A stretch of DNA of 64,000 nt, taken from Hymenobacter sp. BT730. Its GTDB lineage: Bacteria; Bacteroidota; Bacteroidia; Cytophagales; Hymenobacteraceae. The notes under the pieces were generated by a model, which did not search any database, was not told the origin of the DNA, and saw only the letters and a list, made by a program, of their open reading frames with translations. A program made the position numbers and the translations under genes. Where the stretch lies: positions 1 through 64,000 of the forward strand of contig NZ_JAUOFB010000009.1 of assembly GCF_030542105.1 (NCBI RefSeq), in the 5' to 3' direction. Positions 34,829 to 43,605 of the stretch are shown here, in pieces. Every line of letters begins with the position of its first letter. The first letter of the stretch is position 1.

Positions 34829-35557
34829 TTATACCATGGCCTCACTGCCATTTCGCTCATTATAAGAGGCGGCAGCCTGCGCTAACAATACGGCAGATAC
34901 CCGTTCGAGGACGAAATCTACCTGCTCATCAATAGTAATGTGCGATGTATCGAGCAGCACGGCATCGGCAGCGCGGCGCAGAGGGCTTTCGGTGCGGGTA
35001 GAATCAATATGGTCGCGCTTCACCAGGTTATCAATAATGCTCTCCAGCGCCACGTCCTCCCCTTTCACCGCCAGCTCGTCCTGCCGGCGCAGGGCGCGGG
35101 TGCGTGTATCGGCCGTCATAAAGATTTTCACTTCCGCGTCCGGAAACACGGTAGTACCAATATCCCGCCCATCCATTACCACCCCGCGCTTGCGGCCCAT
35201 GCGCTGCTGCTGGCGTACCATAGCATGGCGCACGGCCGGAATGACGGATACCTCGCTCACGGAATTGGAAATGCGCATCTGGCGGATTTCGTCCTCCTTG
35301 ATTTCGCCATCAATACACACCTCATTACGCCCCGTTCGGCGGTTGCGCTTAAAGGTGATGTGCATCTCATGCAAGGCCTGCTCAATACGCGGCAGGTCAT
35401 CGAGGCTGATGTTATGCTCCAGTAAATACAACGTCACTGCCCGGTACATGGCGCCCGTATCGATGTAAGCGTAGCCTAATTCGGCGGCAACGGCCTTGGC
35501 CGTGGTGCTTTTGCCGCACGAGGAATAGCCATCGATGGCAATGACAAGTAGTTTCAT
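34829..35557 (-). CDS. cmk: Cytidylate kinase
   Basis: The 242-aa cytoplasmic kinase phosphorylates CMP and dCMP. It has the P-loop GYSSCGKST (residues 10-18), the CMP-binding DTGAMYRAV and RMGRKRGVVMDGRDIGT, and a LID-region RTRALRRQDEL. The ATG at 35557 is chosen. It overlaps the TGA of the preceding gene (ATGA), indicating translational coupling. A -7-like TACCTTTG on the minus strand (35588-35581) lies 23 nt upstream and could give a separate promoter. Confidence 0.94.
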   Translation of the reverse strand: MKLLVIAIDGYSSCGKSTTAKAVAAELGYAYIDTGAMYRAVTLYLLEHNISLDDLPRIEQALHEMHITFKRNRRTGRNEVCIDGEIKEDEIRQMRISNSVSEVSVIPAVRHAMVRQQQRMGRKRGVVMDGRDIGTTVFPDAEVKIFMTADTRTRALRRQDELAVKGEDVALESIIDNLVKRDHIDSTRTESPLRRAADAVLLDTSHITIDEQVDFVLERVSAVLLAQAAASYNERNGSEAMV

Positions 35558-35961
35558 GTGGAGAGGGTTCGACGCGGGGGCAAAGGTAGTGGTATCCACG
35601 TTCTCCGCAGCGTAGACACTGGCGCTTGAGCCGCTTCCCGGAATACGGCCACCACGGCATCGGTTACCCCATGCAGCAGGTGGCGCTCCACCGAAACAAA
35701 CGGATTAATCAGCGTGCTTCCCTGCAGCCGGACGCTCACCAAGCCATTTATTTCGCGGTACCAATACCCGCCAAAGCTACGGATGATGCACTCCCCCAGG
35801 AAGCAGCCTAAGGCATTAATCACACCGGGTTGCTCCTCTGCCGGCATCGTAGTGCGTTGCTCCTCAATAAATTTGGCCAACTCGCGCACGGCTGGCTCAT
35901 CAAACGATGAAATATTCAAATTCTCCCGCACAGCTTCGGCGGCGCTTCTCAGTTCTTCCAC
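35554..35961 (-). CDS. Unknown protein, paralog A of a tandem pair
   Basis: This 135-aa soluble protein has a GTG start. The pair's shared core reads ALGCFLGECI, FGG-W and NPF, about residues 50-90. I cannot name the family with confidence, though it has the look of small immunity-type or DUF domains. It overlaps cmk by 4 nt, so the two are likely co-translated. Its paralog lies 120 bp upstream. The short C-terminal tail is Pro/Arg-rich. Confidence 0.7.
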   Translation of the reverse strand: MEELRSAAEAVRENLNISSFDEPAVRELAKFIEEQRTTMPAEEQPGVINALGCFLGECIIRSFGGYWYREINGLVSVRLQGSTLINPFVSVERHLLHGVTDAVVAVFREAAQAPVSTLRRTWIPLPLPPRRTLST

Positions 35962-36083
35962 AGCACGTAAAAGACCAGTCCTGGCTTCTGGGCTGGTTAA
36001 TTAACAATAGGTGTGTTGCCAGGTCGTAAAGTAAGTATATCGAACTGGTGCGGAATAATGAAATTTTTATTTGAAAATTAATA

Positions 36084-36476
36084 TTAAATCCAGCTTTTGC
36101 GCTGTACTTTTTCATCCATCCGGTTGGGCACGCTGGCGAAGAAGGCCGCTACCGACTCCTGTAAACCGTGAGTGAGCTGCTGGTCAATCCGATAGAAGGG
36201 ATTAAAGAAGTGCTGACCCTGAATGCCCACGCCGGTGCTGCCATCGGGCCCGGCTGCCCACTGGCCGCCAAAGGTCTGCACCATGCACTCCCCCAGAAAG
36301 CAGCCCAGGGCGGTGATAACACCTTGCCGATCAGCAGGCTGCAGACCGGGGCGCTGGGTTTCTATAAAGTCGGCCAGACGCTGCACGGCGGCGGCATCAA
36401 AAGTATTTACCTGTAGTTGCTGACGGACGGCATCGGCAGCCTGGTGCAGAGCGGCAAGGGGAGATTCAGTAGCCAT
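36084..36476 (-). CDS. Unknown protein, paralog B of a tandem pair
   Basis: From the ATG at 36476 the product is 130 aa and aligns by eye over its length with the gene downstream. Shared positions include AVRxxL, FIExQR, INALGCFLGEC/ITALGCFLGEC, FGGxW and the NPF-Y/V block. No signal peptide is present. The pair probably arose by tandem duplication. The AT-rich 36000-36083 gap separates them, so they may be independently expressed. Confidence 0.7.
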   Translation of the reverse strand: MATESPLAALHQAADAVRQQLQVNTFDAAAVQRLADFIETQRPGLQPADRQGVITALGCFLGECMVQTFGGQWAAGPDGSTGVGIQGQHFFNPFYRIDQQLTHGLQESVAAFFASVPNRMDEKVQRKSWI

Positions 36477-36560
36477 AAAGTAGAAAGAGGAAGAAGCCTT
36501 TACGGCCACAGTTGGATTCGGGATGAGCTTAATAACCTTAGCCGACAGGCCGGGAGCTAT

Positions 36561-36722
36561 TTAATGACTGTCGCAGGGGCAAGGCTCATGCCCACCCTTG
36601 GCTTTCCGTTTAAAGGAAGCCGTCTTCTTTTGCTGCGGTGTGCGGGTAGCACAGGAAGTAGTCAGGCCGCAGGCTGAAGCCAGCACGCACACGGCCAAAA
36701 ACGTGGTGATGCTCTTTCTCAC
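36561..36722 (-). CDS. Small lipoprotein, 53 aa
   Basis: Translating the minus strand from the GTG at 36722 gives a 53-residue product. It has a lipoprotein-type signal (RKSITTFLAVCVLASACG, with a second possible lipobox LTTSC) and a basic mature part ending HEPCPCDSH. The Cys/His-containing tail could bind metal. It is preceded by a TATCT-like element and a Bacteroidota-style short leader. The size and composition support a real small exported gene, but no family is recognised. Confidence 0.5.
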   Translation of the reverse strand: MRKSITTFLAVCVLASACGLTTSCATRTPQQKKTASFKRKAKGGHEPCPCDSH

Positions 36723-36804
36723 TAGACTAGAGATACTGATTTTCAGGTAAAGTTAAGGTTCTTTACAGCGCAACGCCGCATACCGGCTCTTAGTATCCCT
36801 TGCT

Positions 36805-38457
36805 ATGCCCACTGACTTTCAGCTGACGGCCAACGTCGTCGACCTCTTTGCTCATACTATCCTGCCCGGCACTATTCATGTTGCCAACGGGCGCATTCAC
36901 TCTATTACACCCACTGGCGCCACCACGCCCGATGCGGCTCTTCCCTACGCCCTGCCCGGATTTGTGGATGCCCACGTGCATGTGGAAAGCTCGTTGCTGG
37001 TGCCTGCTGAGTTTGCCCGCCTGGCCGTGGTGCACGGCACGGTTGCTACGGTATCAGACCCGCATGAAATTGGCAACGTACTGGGCGTGGCAGGTGTGGA
37101 GTACATGTTAGCCAGCGCCGAGCATGTTCCGTTTAAGTTCTGCTTTGGCGCGCCCTCCTGCGTACCGGCCACAGTATTCGAAACTGCCGGGGCCACTATC
37201 ACCGCTCAGGACATTGAACAGCTGTTTCAGAACCCTAAAATCGGCTACCTGGCTGAGATGATGAACTGGCCCGGAGTGCTGCACCGGGACCCGGAGGTGA
37301 TGGAGAAAATTCGGCTGGCGCAGCAGTACGGCCGCCCCGTAGATGGCCATGCCCCCGGCCTGCGCGGAGAAGAGGCCCGCCAGTATGCTTCTGCGGGCAT
37401 CAGCACCGACCATGAGTGCTTCACCGCGGCAGAAGCCTTGGATAAGCTAGCCGCGGGTATGAAAATCCTGATTCGGGAAGGCTCTGCGGCCCGCAACTTT
37501 GAAGCGCTGATTGATTTGCTGCCCGAGCACTACGAGAACATGATGTTCTGCTCTGATGACAAGCACCCTGATACGCTGGTGCTGGGCCACATCAATCAGC
37601 TGGTGGAGCGGGCGGTAGCGCGGGGCCAGGATGTGCTACAGGTGCTGCGCGTGGCCTGCCGAAACCCTGTGGAGCACTACCGGCTGCCGGTAGGCCTGCT
37701 GCGCACCGGAGATGCCGCTGACTTTATTGTAGTGCAGGATCTGCAGCATTTCCAGGTGCAGCAAACCTATCTGGATGGAGTGCTGGTAGCTGAAAATGGC
37801 CAGACCCGGATTCCGGCGGTGCCTTGCCCGGTTGTTAATCAATTTCATCCCCAGCATCTTACGCCAGCTGATTTTGCAGTACCCGCTCCCGGCGACGTAG
37901 CTACGGTGCGCGTGATGGAGTGCTTTGACGGGCAGCTTATCACGGCCCGTCATGATCTGGCCGCTACCGTGCAGCATGGCTACGTGGTAACAAATGTGCC
38001 CCAGGATATTCTCAAGCTAACGGTGGCAAACCGTTACCACGCGGCAGTGCCGGCCGTGGCGTTCATCCAGGGCTTCGGCCTGAAACACGGCGCCCTGGCC
38101 AGCAGTGTAGGCCACGACTCGCATAACATTACCGCCGTAGGCTGCGACGATGAGAGCCTGGCCCGCGCCGTCAATCTGGTGATGGAGGCGAAAGGCGGAC
38201 TAGCGGCCGTGGGCCCGGACGGGCAGGAAGTGCTGCTCCCCCTACCCGTGGCTGGTTTGATGTCGGACCAAGATGGCTACCAGGTGTCGGAAGCATATGC
38301 AGCCGTTGATGCACTGGCGAAACAGCTGGGTTCCCCGCTGCAGGCGCCTTTTATGACCCTGTCATTCATGGCGCTACTCGTGATTCCCAGCCTCAAGCTC
38401 AGCGACAAAGGTCTGTTTGATGGCGAGGCCTTCCGGTTTGTGGAGGCGGTAGTGTAG
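36805..38457 (+). CDS. ade: Adenine deaminase
   Basis: The 550-aa amidohydrolase-fold enzyme converts adenine to hypoxanthine. The metal site begins PGFVDAHVHVESSLL (about residues 50-64). DGHAPGLRGEEARQYASAGISTDHE and FCSDDKHPD carry further ligands. The C-terminal half has the family block SSVGHDSHNITAVG. It forms a single-gene unit with a strong terminator behind it. The length matches the family. Confidence 0.95.
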   Translation: MPTDFQLTANVVDLFAHTILPGTIHVANGRIHSITPTGATTPDAALPYALPGFVDAHVHVESSLLVPAEFARLAVVHGTVATVSDPHEIGNVLGVAGVEYMLASAEHVPFKFCFGAPSCVPATVFETAGATITAQDIEQLFQNPKIGYLAEMMNWPGVLHRDPEVMEKIRLAQQYGRPVDGHAPGLRGEEARQYASAGISTDHECFTAAEALDKLAAGMKILIREGSAARNFEALIDLLPEHYENMMFCSDDKHPDTLVLGHINQLVERAVARGQDVLQVLRVACRNPVEHYRLPVGLLRTGDAADFIVVQDLQHFQVQQTYLDGVLVAENGQTRIPAVPCPVVNQFHPQHLTPADFAVPAPGDVATVRVMECFDGQLITARHDLAATVQHGYVVTNVPQDILKLTVANRYHAAVPAVAFIQGFGLKHGALASSVGHDSHNITAVGCDDESLARAVNLVMEAKGGLAAVGPDGQEVLLPLPVAGLMSDQDGYQVSEAYAAVDALAKQLGSPLQAPFMTLSFMALLVIPSLKLSDKGLFDGEAFRFVEAVV

Positions 38458-38486
38458 CCCGACAGTAAAATGCAGGCGTTAACATA

Positions 38487-38522
38487 AAAAAGGCCTTCTG
38501 CTAATCAGCAGAAGGCCTTTTT
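38487..38522. terminator. Bidirectional terminator
   Basis: A 16-bp perfect stem (38487-38502 with 38507-38522) has a 4-nt loop and A5/T5 tracts at the outer ends. It lies between ade (+) and the response regulator (-). Confidence 0.9.
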
Positions 38523-38543
38523 ATTGAAATCAATCGTAACGTC

Positions 38544-38969
38544 TTACTTATCCTGAAAACGTTTCTCGATGAGCTTTTGCATTTTTTCTTCGGTGAGCGG
38601 CTTGGCCAGATACTCCACGTCCTTGTACTGCGCTACCCGGGCGGTATCGGCAGAGTGCATGGAGGTAGTGAGTACGGTCATAACCGTGTTGCGCTTGGCC
38701 TGCTCAGGCAGCGCATCGTAGAGCTTTAAAAATTCGAAACCATCCATTCCGGGCATTTTCAGATCCAGAAAAATCAGGTTGGCTGCTTTTTCTGAGCTGG
38801 TGCCGGTACCGGCCGAGCCGTCGCCCCACAGGAACGCATAGGCTTCTTCGGCGCGGGAAAAGGATTGCACGCTTTCGGCCACGTCTAAGCGGCTAAGCAA
38901 ACGGTTATTCAAAAAGCTCGTGGTTTCATTATCATCCACCAGCACAACATTGCGCAGTTTCTTGGGCAT
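38544..38969 (-). CDS. Single-domain response regulator
   Basis: The 141-aa product is a stand-alone receiver domain with acidic pair Asp12-Asp13, phosphoacceptor Asp69 (IFLDLKMPGMDG) and switch Lys123 (LAKPL). There is no output domain. A Gly/Ser-rich insert (GDGSAGTGTSSEK, 49-61) separates the third helix and strand. An ATG at 38981 would add 4 residues. No kinase is adjacent, so it probably works through a phosphorelay encoded elsewhere. Confidence 0.9.
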   Translation of the reverse strand: MPKKLRNVVLVDDNETTSFLNNRLLSRLDVAESVQSFSRAEEAYAFLWGDGSAGTGTSSEKAANLIFLDLKMPGMDGFEFLKLYDALPEQAKRNTVMTVLTTSMHSADTARVAQYKDVEYLAKPLTEEKMQKLIEKRFQDK

Positions 38970-39026
38970 GGCTAAGGGCATTGGTACGCGTGAGCCCTGC
39001 CATCCGCAAACAGGGAAAATGGGATT

Positions 39027-40004
39027 CTACAACCAACCTTGCTCGCGCATCCAGTCGTCGTTGTAGACTTTTCCGAGGTAGCGGGTGCCATGGTCTGGCA
39101 GAATGATAACCATGGTGTCTGCCTCTTTCAAGTGCTCTTTGGCATATTCTAATGCCCCATGCACTGCCGAGCCACAGGACCAGCCTACAAAGAGGCCTTC
39201 TTCTTTGGCCAGGCGGCGCGTCATAAGCGCGGCATCCTGGTCAGTTACTTTGATAAACTGGTCTATCAGATCAAAGTCAACGTTCTTGGGAAGAATATCC
39301 TCCCCTATTCCTTCCGTTTTGTAGGAATAAATTTCGTTTTCATCAAAGATACCTGTTTCCTTATACTTTTTAAACACGGAGCCATAAGTATCCAAACCGA
39401 CTGTAACGATGCCTGGATTACGCTCCTTCAGGTATTTAGCCGTGCCGCAGATAGTGCCGCCCGTACCTACGCCCGCCGCCAGATGGGTAATCTGCCCATC
39501 GGTACTATTCCAGATTTCGGGGCCGGTAGTTTCGTAGTGGGACGCCGCGTTGGAGAGGTTATCGTATTGGTTGGGGTAAAATGAATTCGGCGTTTCCTGG
39601 CTTAGCCGACGGGCTACGGAGTAATAAGAACGAGGGTCTTCGGGGGCTACATCTACAGGGCATACCACTACCTCTGCACCCACGGCCCGCAGAATATCCT
39701 GCTTTTCCTTGCTCTGCTTGTCGCTCATCACAAAGATGCACTTGTAGCCTTTGGCAATGGCCACCAGCGCCAGACCCATGCCGGTGTTGCCGCTGGTACC
39801 TTCAATGATGGTGCCACCGGGTTTCAGCAGGCCGGCCTTTTCGGCGTCCTCCACCATTTTAATGGCCATCCGGTCTTTCACCGAGTTGCCGGGGTTAAAA
39901 TATTCCACCTTGGCCAGAATGGTGCCTTTAATACCATCCGTGACTTTATTGAGTTTCACCAGCGGAGTGTTGCCAACGGCCTCAATGATATGATTCAGGT
40001 ACAT
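39027..40004 (-). CDS. Cysteine synthase / cystathionine beta-synthase-like PLP enzyme
   Basis: The 325-aa fold-type II PLP enzyme has its PLP lysine at Lys43 (NSVKDR). The substrate loop is EGTSGNTG and the phosphate-binding loop is GVGTGGTICG. The extended C-terminus without CBS domains fits the cysteine synthase/beta-synthase-like group of Bacteroidota. It makes cysteine or cystathionine from serine-derived substrates. A TACCTTTG -7 element lies upstream at 40047-40040. No sulfur genes are next to it. Confidence 0.9.
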   Translation of the reverse strand: MYLNHIIEAVGNTPLVKLNKVTDGIKGTILAKVEYFNPGNSVKDRMAIKMVEDAEKAGLLKPGGTIIEGTSGNTGMGLALVAIAKGYKCIFVMSDKQSKEKQDILRAVGAEVVVCPVDVAPEDPRSYYSVARRLSQETPNSFYPNQYDNLSNAASHYETTGPEIWNSTDGQITHLAAGVGTGGTICGTAKYLKERNPGIVTVGLDTYGSVFKKYKETGIFDENEIYSYKTEGIGEDILPKNVDFDLIDQFIKVTDQDAALMTRRLAKEEGLFVGWSCGSAVHGALEYAKEHLKEADTMVIILPDHGTRYLGKVYNDDWMREQGWL

Positions 40005-40039
40005 GCGTAAGAGATAAGCAGTTTTGAGTGGGAAGCCTG

Positions 40040-40047
40040 CAAAGGTA
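40040..40047 (-). promoter_or_regulatory. -7 promoter element of the cysteine synthase-like gene
   Basis: On the minus strand TACCTTTG is an exact TAnnTTTG match, 35 nt before the ATG. No good -33 element is seen. Confidence 0.45.
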
Positions 40048-40201
40048 CGGATTTGCCTTGGTAGCCTCTGCTGCCGAGCTCCTACATCCTATTCTTAATA
40101 CATGCAGTAGCTATTACTGCGCAGTACCAAGGGTTTGGACCGTCATTTTCGTTTTCCGATACCTCAGCGCCCTATCTACCGGCCGCCGAATCCGTAAGCA
40201 G

Positions 40202-40232
40202 CTTGCCGCGCCCCCAAAAATGGCTACTTTTG
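40202..40232 (+). promoter_or_regulatory. Promoter of sucD
   Basis: CTTG (40202-40205) and TACTTTTG (40225-40232) are separated by 19 nt, the standard Bacteroidota -33/-7 spacing. The leader to the ATG at 40303 is about 65 nt. Confidence 0.55.
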
Positions 40233-40302
40233 CCCCGCCGTTGGCTTTCGTCCGTGGCAACCTCCCACCCTCAACCCGCATTTTCCGCAAACCCCACTTC
40301 TT

Positions 40303-41196
40303 ATGAGTGTTCTGGTCAACAAGGATTCTAAAGTGATTGTGCAGGGCTTTACCGGCTCCGAAGGCTCGTTCCACGCCCAGCAGATGATTGAGTACGGCAC
40401 CAACGTGGTGGGCGGCGTAACGCCCGGCAAAGGTGGTACCCAGCACCTGGAGCGCCCCGTGTTCAACACCGTGGCCGAGGCCGTAGAGAAAACCGGCGCC
40501 GATACCAGCATCATCTTCGTGCCACCAGCTTTTGCTGCTGATGCTATTATGGAAGCAGCTGACGCCGGCATTAAAGTTATCGTCACCATCACCGAAGGCA
40601 TTCCGACTAAGGATATGATTGCGGTAAAGGAATACCTGAAAGGCCGCGACGGCCTGCGCATGATTGGGCCAAACTGCCCCGGCGTGATGACGGCCGGCGA
40701 GTGCAAAGTAGGCATCATGCCCGGTTTCATTTTCCAGAAAGGCCGCGTAGGCATCGTGTCTAAGTCGGGCACCCTGACGTACGAAGCCGTGGACCAGCTC
40801 ACCAAAGCCGGCCTGGGCCAGACCACGGCCATCGGCATTGGCGGTGACCCCATCATTGGCACCACCACCAAAGAAGCTGTAGAAATGCTCATGAACGACC
40901 CCGAAACGGAGGGCATCGTCATGATTGGCGAAATTGGCGGCGGCATGGAAGCCGAAGCGGCTCGCTGGATTAAAGAAACCGGCAACAAGAAGCCCGTGGT
41001 TGGCTTTATTGCCGGCCAAACGGCACCTCCCGGTCGCCGCATGGGCCACGCCGGTGCTATCGTAGGCGGTGCCGATGACACGGCAGCCGCTAAAATGGCC
41101 ATCATGCGCGAATGCGGCATCCACGTAGTGGACTCACCCGCAGAAATTGGCGACACGATGCTGCGTGTACTGCAAGGCGAAAAAGTAGAAGCGTAA
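40303..41196 (+). CDS. sucD: Succinyl-CoA synthetase alpha subunit
   Basis: The 297-aa subunit of the TCA-cycle enzyme couples succinyl-CoA to succinate conversion with nucleotide triphosphate formation. It has a CoA-binding Rossmann domain ([15 protein letters not shown]) and the phosphohistidine His249 in [10 protein letters not shown]. The C-terminal length is normal. The beta subunit gene (sucC) is not adjacent. A promoter upstream and a terminator downstream make it a single-gene unit. Confidence 0.96.
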   Translation: MSVLVNKDSKVIVQGFTGSEGSFHAQQMIEYGTNVVGGVTPGKGGTQHLERPVFNTVAEAVEKTGADTSIIFVPPAFAADAIMEAADAGIKVIVTITEGIPTKDMIAVKEYLKGRDGLRMIGPNCPGVMTAGECKVGIMPGFIFQKGRVGIVSKSGTLTYEAVDQLTKAGLGQTTAIGIGGDPIIGTTTKEAVEMLMNDPETEGIVMIGEIGGGMEAEAARWIKETGNKKPVVGFIAGQTAPPGRRMGHAGAIVGGADDTAAAKMAIMRECGIHVVDSPAEIGDTMLRVLQGEKVEA

Positions 41197-41220
41197 GCTT
41201 TATTGCTTTCGAGTAAATAG

Positions 41221-41250
41221 AAAAAGCCCCGGCGTGAGTCGGGGCTTTTT
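41221..41250 (+). terminator. Intrinsic terminator of sucD
   Basis: An 11-bp stem (41221-41231 with 41240-41250) includes A5/T5 and is followed by a further T. It also faces the opposing lipoprotein gene. Confidence 0.88.
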
Positions 41251-41295
41251 TGTTGTGGCTGATATATAGCCGTACGTTATGTTGAGCTTATTTTG

Positions 41296-42027
41296 TTACC
41301 GCTTGCCCGGCTGCCCGCCAATATTCACCAGCATTCCAAAATTGAAGACGGAGTTAGAAGCCTTCATGTATTTGCGGTGGCGTAGGCCAAAGTTGCTGCC
41401 GCTAATGAATTGAAACTGCAAGGGACCGGCCAGCTGCACGCGCGTCCAGGTAATGGGTTCCAGTAAGATATTCTTTTCGTTGGGGCCAGGTTCGCTGTTC
41501 AGCTTGAAGTCATACATGTTCATGAAGCTCACGCGCAGAGCTGTGCCGTAGCTCACGGGCCATTCGCGGCCCAGCGCCCGCACCACTTTGCTGTCCTTGG
41601 AGCTATAGTTCACCTGCACGAATACCTTTTCCAGCTTGGCATCGAGGCGCTCCGTGATGTCGCCATCACCATTACGCTCGGTGCGGTGGCTGGTGCCAAA
41701 ACCGTAGCCGGCGTAGCCTTCAATCACGCGGTGGTCACCGAGGCGGGTAAAATAACCAGCGCCCAGCTCACCAAAATCATGGTCAATGGCTTTGCGCTTT
41801 TTGTCGGTGTGCAGGAAGGAAGCGGTGCCGATGACACCCAACCCATTCGTAACGGCATAAGCGCCCTGGGCCGTGAAATTTCCCTGAAAATTGACGTGTG
41901 CTCCGCCGCTAAACTCTCCCTGCTGGGTAAGCATAGGGGCATTGGGCGCAGGCGGGAAGTACATAGACCGGCAGCTAGCCAGTCCCAACAGGGAAATAGA
42001 AAACAGGACGCGTAAGGAAGTAGGCAT
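41296..42027 (-). CDS. Beta-barrel-like lipoprotein, paralog 1
   Basis: From the ATG at 42027 the 243-aa product has a lipoprotein signal (SISLLGLASC). A body of amphipathic strands and Gly-rich turns follows (SGGAHVNFQGNFTAQGAYAVT, GLGVIGTASFLH), suggesting a barrel-like or calycin-like fold. It resembles the lipoprotein encoded at 43606-44382 in layout, including the short Pro-rich YFPPAPNAPML start and the GxxNFQGN/GRIQGNIAYS region. An ATG at 42045 is possible. The divergent FAD oxidoreductase gene is its neighbour. The function is unknown. Confidence 0.7.
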   Translation of the reverse strand: MPTSLRVLFSISLLGLASCRSMYFPPAPNAPMLTQQGEFSGGAHVNFQGNFTAQGAYAVTNGLGVIGTASFLHTDKKRKAIDHDFGELGAGYFTRLGDHRVIEGYAGYGFGTSHRTERNGDGDITERLDAKLEKVFVQVNYSSKDSKVVRALGREWPVSYGTALRVSFMNMYDFKLNSEPGPNEKNILLEPITWTRVQLAGPLQFQFISGSNFGLRHRKYMKASNSVFNFGMLVNIGGQPGKR

Positions 42028-42153
42028 AAGCTGAACAAGGGCCATGATATGGGGCACAACGACGAAAAGCCCGTTTCGTTGTGTGGCCGCCGCAAAAGCT
42101 GGACCGTATTGCAAGGATCATTTGTACCTTCTGCCACTTCTGCTCCCCTGCTT

Positions 42154-43557
42154 ATGGCTCTGCAACGCATTTCCTGCGACGCGCTGATTATTGGCTCCGG
42201 CCAGGCTGGCAACCCGCTGGCTGGCGCCCTGGCCGATGCTGGAAAGAAAGTCGTTCTAGTAGAGCGGCACCTGCTTGGGGGCTCCTGCATCAACTTTGGC
42301 TGCTCGCCAACCAAAGCCCTGCTTACCTCTGCGGAGCGGATGCAGCAGATTCGGAATGCCGCATCCTATGGCGTTAAGGGAGGCAGCCCGCAGCTGGATC
42401 TGGCAGGGGCTATGGACCGCAAAGACGCCATTATTGAAAAAACGCGGGCAGGCGTGCAGCACAACCTTACCCCCGAGCACCCCAACATCCGAGTACTGCA
42501 CGGGCACGCTGCCTTCACGGGGGCACACACGGTAGAAGTGATGAGTGGCGGCACGGTACAGCAGGAAATTACGGCCCCGCTTATTTTTATCAATACCGGC
42601 ACACGGGCCGCCATTCCTGAGGTAGAAGGCTTGCTGACGACCAGCTACCTCACCCCAACTCAATTGCTGGATCTGCGGGAGTTACCAGAGCACCTCGTCA
42701 TTCTGGGTGGCGGCTATATCGGCGTAGAGTTTGGGTATATGTTTCGGCGCTTTGGCAGCCGCGTTACTGTTATTGACTCCGGCAGTCATTTGCTGGGGCA
42801 TGAGGATACGGATGTCAGTGAGGCAATGCAGCATATGCTGGAAGCAACGGGTATTGAGTTCGTGCTCGGTGCCAAGGCGCATCGGGTTTCACAGCCAGAA
42901 AAGGATGGTGCCATTACGGTAACTGCACAAGCCCACACCGGACAGCGCCGCATCAAAGGCACCCACCTGCTGGTAGCCACTGGCCGCCAGCCCAATACGG
43001 ATGATCTGGGCCTGTCAGCAGCCGGGATCAAAACCGATGACAACGGCTACATTCAGGTAAATAGCCGTCTGCAAACCAGTGCGCGTGGCATTTATGCCCT
43101 CGGAGACGTACACGGCGGCCCTCAGTTCACCCACATCAGCTACGACGACTACCGGGTAGTGCGCAACAACCTGCTGCTTGGCCAGCGCCGTTCCACCAAA
43201 AACCGCCCTCTGCCCTATGTTATCTTTACACATCCGCAGTTGGGGCGCATTGGCCTCTCAGAGCAACAGGCGCGGGAGCAGGGCATTGCCTACCGCGTGG
43301 CCAAACTGCCCGTGAAAACCATTGGGCGTGCCCGTGAAACCGGACAGACTACGGGTTTCTGGAAAGTACTGGTGGATAAGAACGACCGTATTCTGGGAGC
43401 CGCCATCTTCTGTGAGCAAGGCGGCGAAATCATGGCCATGTTCCAGCTGGCTATGGCCGGTCGGCTACGGTATCAGCAACTGCAGGATATGGTGTTTGCG
43501 CATCCCACCTGGGCAGAAGGTTTGAACAACGTCTTCCGATATCTAAAGCAGAAGTGA
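42154..43557 (+). CDS. Class I pyridine nucleotide-disulfide oxidoreductase (MerA/Lpd-like)
   Basis: From the ATG at 42154 the product is 467 aa. It binds FAD (IIGSGQAGNPLAGALADAG), has redox-active Cys45 and Cys50 (GGSCINFGCSPTK) and an NAD(P) motif (ILGGGYIGVEFG), and ends with the dimerisation-domain His/Glu (AHPTWAE). It lacks the N-terminal metal-binding domain and C-terminal Cys pair of true mercuric reductases. The substrate could be a disulfide or other acceptor. The longer frame from 42049 reads poorly as protein. It sits between two related lipoproteins. Confidence 0.88.
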   Translation: MALQRISCDALIIGSGQAGNPLAGALADAGKKVVLVERHLLGGSCINFGCSPTKALLTSAERMQQIRNAASYGVKGGSPQLDLAGAMDRKDAIIEKTRAGVQHNLTPEHPNIRVLHGHAAFTGAHTVEVMSGGTVQQEITAPLIFINTGTRAAIPEVEGLLTTSYLTPTQLLDLRELPEHLVILGGGYIGVEFGYMFRRFGSRVTVIDSGSHLLGHEDTDVSEAMQHMLEATGIEFVLGAKAHRVSQPEKDGAITVTAQAHTGQRRIKGTHLLVATGRQPNTDDLGLSAAGIKTDDNGYIQVNSRLQTSARGIYALGDVHGGPQFTHISYDDYRVVRNNLLLGQRRSTKNRPLPYVIFTHPQLGRIGLSEQQAREQGIAYRVAKLPVKTIGRARETGQTTGFWKVLVDKNDRILGAAIFCEQGGEIMAMFQLAMAGRLRYQQLQDMVFAHPTWAEGLNNVFRYLKQK

Positions 43558-43605
43558 ATGACCCGGATTGTTGACAACTGTCTCCTTCCTTCCAGAAATA
43601 TTCCC

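Noticed and set aside
40114..41124. Long minus-strand ORFs across sucD
   Set aside because: sucD is unmistakable and the antisense frames show only shadow composition.
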